37,595 nucleotides of DNA. It comes from Flavobacteriaceae bacterium (GTDB lineage: Bacteria > Bacteroidota > Bacteroidia > Flavobacteriales > Flavobacteriaceae). A program made the translations under genes and the position numbers. Below are positions 35,059-37,595 of this stretch, one piece after another. A model generated the notes under the pieces. The model searched no databases, was not told where the DNA came from, and saw only the letters and a program-made list of their open reading frames with translations. The stretch covers positions 1-37,595 of the forward strand of contig JABDNT010000020.1 of NCBI GenBank assembly GCA_013043685.1, read 5' to 3'. Numbering within the stretch: position 1 is the stretch's first letter; each line of letters starts with the position of its first letter.

Positions 35059-36621
35059 ATGAGCTTACCAAAGATAAATCCAACTAAAACTAAGGCCTGG
35101 AACGAGTTGTCGGATCATTTCAATTCCCTAAAAGATGGAAAGATGCAACAGTGGTTTAAAGATGACCACGAAAGATCTTCTCGCATGTCAGTTATATGGG
35201 AAGAGTTTTACCTGGATTATTCTAAGAACCGTGTCACGGATGAGACTCTCACAAAGTTGCTTAACCTGGCTATTGAAGTGGACCTCAGATCAGCCATAGA
35301 CGCTCAGTTTTCGGGGGAGCCAATCAATGAGACGGAAGGGCGGAGCGTTCTGCATACCGCACTGCGTGACTTCAATAATATGAAACCAGAAGTGCGTGAA
35401 ACACTTCAGAAGATAAAATCATTTTCAGAAAAAGTGATTGAAGGCGAATGGAAAGGAGCCACAGGTAAGTCGATCACGGATGTTGTTAATATAGGAATAG
35501 GGGGGAGCGATCTCGGACCGGATATGGTGTGCGAGGCATTACAATTTTATAAAAACCATTTGAACGTCCATTTTGTTTCCAACGTAGACGGAGATCACGT
35601 TATGGAAACGATTAAGTCCCTGAACAGGGAAACAACTCTTTTTATAATTGTCTCCAAGACATTCACTACCCAGGAAACACTTACCAATGCCCAAACCATT
35701 CGAAACTGGTTCCTCGAAAAAGGAAGTGAAGCTGACATAAGCAAACATTTTGCAGCAGTTTCAACAAATCTTGAGGCTGTAGCGGATTTTGGAATTGCCG
35801 CTGAAAATATTTTCCCTATGTGGAATTGGGTAGGCGGCCGTTTTTCACTCTGGAGCGCTGTTGGCCTATCGATATCATGCGCCGTGGGATATGAGAATTT
35901 TGAAAAACTACTTAAAGGAGCACATAAAATGGATCTGCACTTTAAGGATTCCGATTTCAGGCAAAACATCCCTGTAATTCTGGCTTTACTTTCTGTATGG
36001 TACAATAATTTCTTCGGATGTGAAAGTGAATGTATTGTTCCATATTCCCAGTATTTGAATAAACTGGTAGCCTATCTGCAACAGGGGATTATGGAGAGTA
36101 ACGGTAAGAGTGTGGACAGAAACGGTGAACAGATCGATTACCAGACCGGAACCATAGTATGGGGAAGTACGGGAACCAATGCTCAGCATGCCTTTTTTCA
36201 GTTGATTCATCAGGGAACTAAATTGATCCCAACAGACTTTATATGCTTTTCCGAATCACTTTATGGCAATTTGGACCATCAGAATAAATTGTTAGCTAAT
36301 TGCTTTGCGCAAACCGAAGCTTTACTTCAGGGTACTTACGAAACTGAGGTGGATAACAACTTTAAAATCTTTGAAGGAAATAAGCCAACAAATACGCTTC
36401 TCATAAAAAAGTTAACACCGGAAACTCTTGGCAGCCTTATCGCCATGTACGAACATAAGCTTTTTGTCCAGGGAATAATCTGGAATATCTTCAGTTATGA
36501 TCAGTGGGGTGTGGAATTGGGCAAGAAACTAGCTAAAAATACCTTAGGTGCCATTGAAACAAGAAATCCTGCTGCTGCTCAAAATTCATCAACCAAGTCA
36601 CTCATTAATAAGGCGTTGTAA
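35059..36621 (+). CDS. pgi: glucose-6-phosphate isomerase (with altered catalytic positions)
   Basis: The 520-residue protein interconverts glucose-6-phosphate and fructose-6-phosphate. Recognisable blocks are [42 protein letters not shown] (signature 1) and [13 protein letters not shown] (signature 2, with the conserved Lys). By recalled alignment to E. coli Pgi, the Glu of WGEPGTNGQH (E355) is Ser370 here ([10 protein letters not shown]). The His of THNP (H386) falls on Leu401. These could be lineage variants or reflect a shifted active site. It ends the pfkA operon, and its place as the link between pgmB product and pfkA fits normal function. The length is a little short of the usual 545-550. 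Confidence 0.9.
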   Translation: MSLPKINPTKTKAWNELSDHFNSLKDGKMQQWFKDDHERSSRMSVIWEEFYLDYSKNRVTDETLTKLLNLAIEVDLRSAIDAQFSGEPINETEGRSVLHTALRDFNNMKPEVRETLQKIKSFSEKVIEGEWKGATGKSITDVVNIGIGGSDLGPDMVCEALQFYKNHLNVHFVSNVDGDHVMETIKSLNRETTLFIIVSKTFTTQETLTNAQTIRNWFLEKGSEADISKHFAAVSTNLEAVADFGIAAENIFPMWNWVGGRFSLWSAVGLSISCAVGYENFEKLLKGAHKMDLHFKDSDFRQNIPVILALLSVWYNNFFGCESECIVPYSQYLNKLVAYLQQGIMESNGKSVDRNGEQIDYQTGTIVWGSTGTNAQHAFFQLIHQGTKLIPTDFICFSESLYGNLDHQNKLLANCFAQTEALLQGTYETEVDNNFKIFEGNKPTNTLLIKKLTPETLGSLIAMYEHKLFVQGIIWNIFSYDQWGVELGKKLAKNTLGAIETRNPAAAQNSSTKSLINKAL

Positions 36622-36749
36622 ATGTAAATAATAATTAACCAATTATCTTCGCTATTAAGAATGACCTGGTACCGCCTATCATTATTGAATAAATTTTAGT
36701 AGCTTTACTTCACTTCTAATTCCCCTACTTTTTATTCTATTAATATACC

Positions 36750-37595
36750 ATGCTAACAAAAGTGTATGGAAGCGCCGTATTTGGCGTGGATGCCACTACG
36801 ATCACTGTAGAGGTGAATGTGGACCAGGGAGTGGGTTACCATTTAGTGGGCCTGCCCGATAATGCAATAAAAGAAAGTAATTACCGCATTGCAGCAGCTC
36901 TTCAGAACAACGGCTATAAAATACCTGGTAAGAAGATCACATTGAACATGGCACCCGCCGATCTTCGCAAAGAAGGCTCGGCCTATGATCTAACGCTCGC
37001 CATGGGAATACTGGTTTCTTCGGGGCAAATTCAGGAAAGTCAGCCACTGTCCGATTATATCATTATGGGAGAATTATCGCTGGATGGCAGTTTGCAGCCT
37101 ATTCGCGGGTCATTACCTATTGCGATAAAAGCAAAGGAAGAAGGATTTCATCATTTTATACTCCCTAAACAAAATGCCAAGGAAGCGGCTATTGTGGAAG
37201 GTATTTCTGTCTATGGAGTGGATAGCATAAAGGAGGTGATCGATTACTTCAATGAAGATATTCCCCTGGATCAAACCGTAGTGGACATTGAAGCTGAATT
37301 CTATGAACATCTGCAAAATCCCGAGTTTGATTTCTCCGATGTAAAAGGGCAGGAATCTATAAAGCGATGTATGGAAATTGCAGCCGCAGGAGGGCATAAT
37401 ATCATTCTTATTGGCCCTCCGGGTTCCGGGAAGACGATGCTTGCCAAAAGACTCCCCAGTATCTTGCCGCCACTATCCCTTACCGAGGCTCTCGAAACCA
37501 CCAAAATTCATAGTGTGGCCGGAAGGACCCTAGGTAACGGTGGCATTATGACATCTCGCCCGTTCCGTAGTCCGCATCACACTATCAGTGATGTT
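36750..37595 (+). CDS. comM: ComM/YifB family Mg-chelatase-like AAA+ ATPase, 3' end cut by window
   Basis: The visible 282 residues are the N-terminal and central parts of a protein of usually about 510 residues. The N-terminal domain (about 1-170) shows VYGSAVFGVDA, GVGYHLVGLPDNAIKES and a PADLRKEGSAYDLTLAMGIL block. The AAA+ part has Walker A IGPPGSGKTMLAKRLP near residue 225, then IHSVAGR and RPFRSPHHTISDV. ComM is a DNA helicase that promotes branch migration in natural transformation where this has been studied. It starts 128 bases after pgi. A TAGCTTTA box at 36700-36707 may be its promoter, without a clear -33 element. Confidence 0.93.
   Translation, partial: MLTKVYGSAVFGVDATTITVEVNVDQGVGYHLVGLPDNAIKESNYRIAAALQNNGYKIPGKKITLNMAPADLRKEGSAYDLTLAMGILVSSGQIQESQPLSDYIIMGELSLDGSLQPIRGSLPIAIKAKEEGFHHFILPKQNAKEAAIVEGISVYGVDSIKEVIDYFNEDIPLDQTVVDIEAEFYEHLQNPEFDFSDVKGQESIKRCMEIAAAGGHNIILIGPPGSGKTMLAKRLPSILPPLSLTEALETTKIHSVAGRTLGNGGIMTSRPFRSPHHTISDV

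Overview
The window looks like the chromosome of a marine-type member of the Flavobacteriaceae (Bacteroidota). The supporting signs are moderate A+T content, promoter-like TTG...TAnnTTTG sequences, little Shine-Dalgarno signal, secreted proteins that begin 'QVGIG' after the signal peptide, and the gene order tpx-dgkA-ftsK-lolA-lptF-ribB. About 25 protein genes are visible. Nearly all are intact housekeeping or carbohydrate genes. No tRNA, rRNA, IS element, CRISPR array or prophage module was found.

Left part (1-8.7 kb, minus strand): a partial RibB-type riboflavin gene with a degenerate GTP cyclohydrolase II half, then an envelope/division block read tpx, dgkA, ftsK, lolA, lptF-like, and upstream of that an NhaC-type antiporter. 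Middle part (9-22.7 kb): a 780-residue repeat protein with a C-terminal S74 chaperone-type domain; a PLP-dependent sulfur amino acid enzyme divergent from an Lrp regulator; dihydrolipoyl dehydrogenase; two tandem secreted paralogues; an FMN reductase overlapping pabB; tilS; and a DsbD-type protein.

Right part (23.3-36.6 kb, plus strand): a coherent maltose/starch-to-glycolysis region. A LacI regulator is followed by an MFS sugar transporter, beta-phosphoglucomutase, GH65 maltose phosphorylase and two lipoprotein GH13 amylases. Then come pfkA, gapA, a BadF-type sugar kinase and pgi. The inferred route is: surface or periplasmic amylases release maltose, the MFS protein imports it, phosphorolysis gives beta-glucose-1-phosphate plus glucose, the mutase gives glucose-6-phosphate, and the second operon carries this down glycolysis. 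An identical 15-bp LacI-operator-like sequence lies upstream of both lacI and pfkA, suggesting the two blocks share a regulator. No SusC/SusD pair is present. A partial comM/yifB gene ends the window.

The least explained stretch is the 632-bp gap at 22668-23299. It holds two minus-strand-oriented terminators with no minus-strand gene before them, a pair of mutually exclusive hairpins, an 18-bp sequence repeated 1.3 kb away, and the operator-like site. It is the best candidate for an unannotated RNA or regulatory element here. Other second-look items are a Pgi lacking two expected catalytic residues, two possible leaderless promoters, and the S74 repeat protein.
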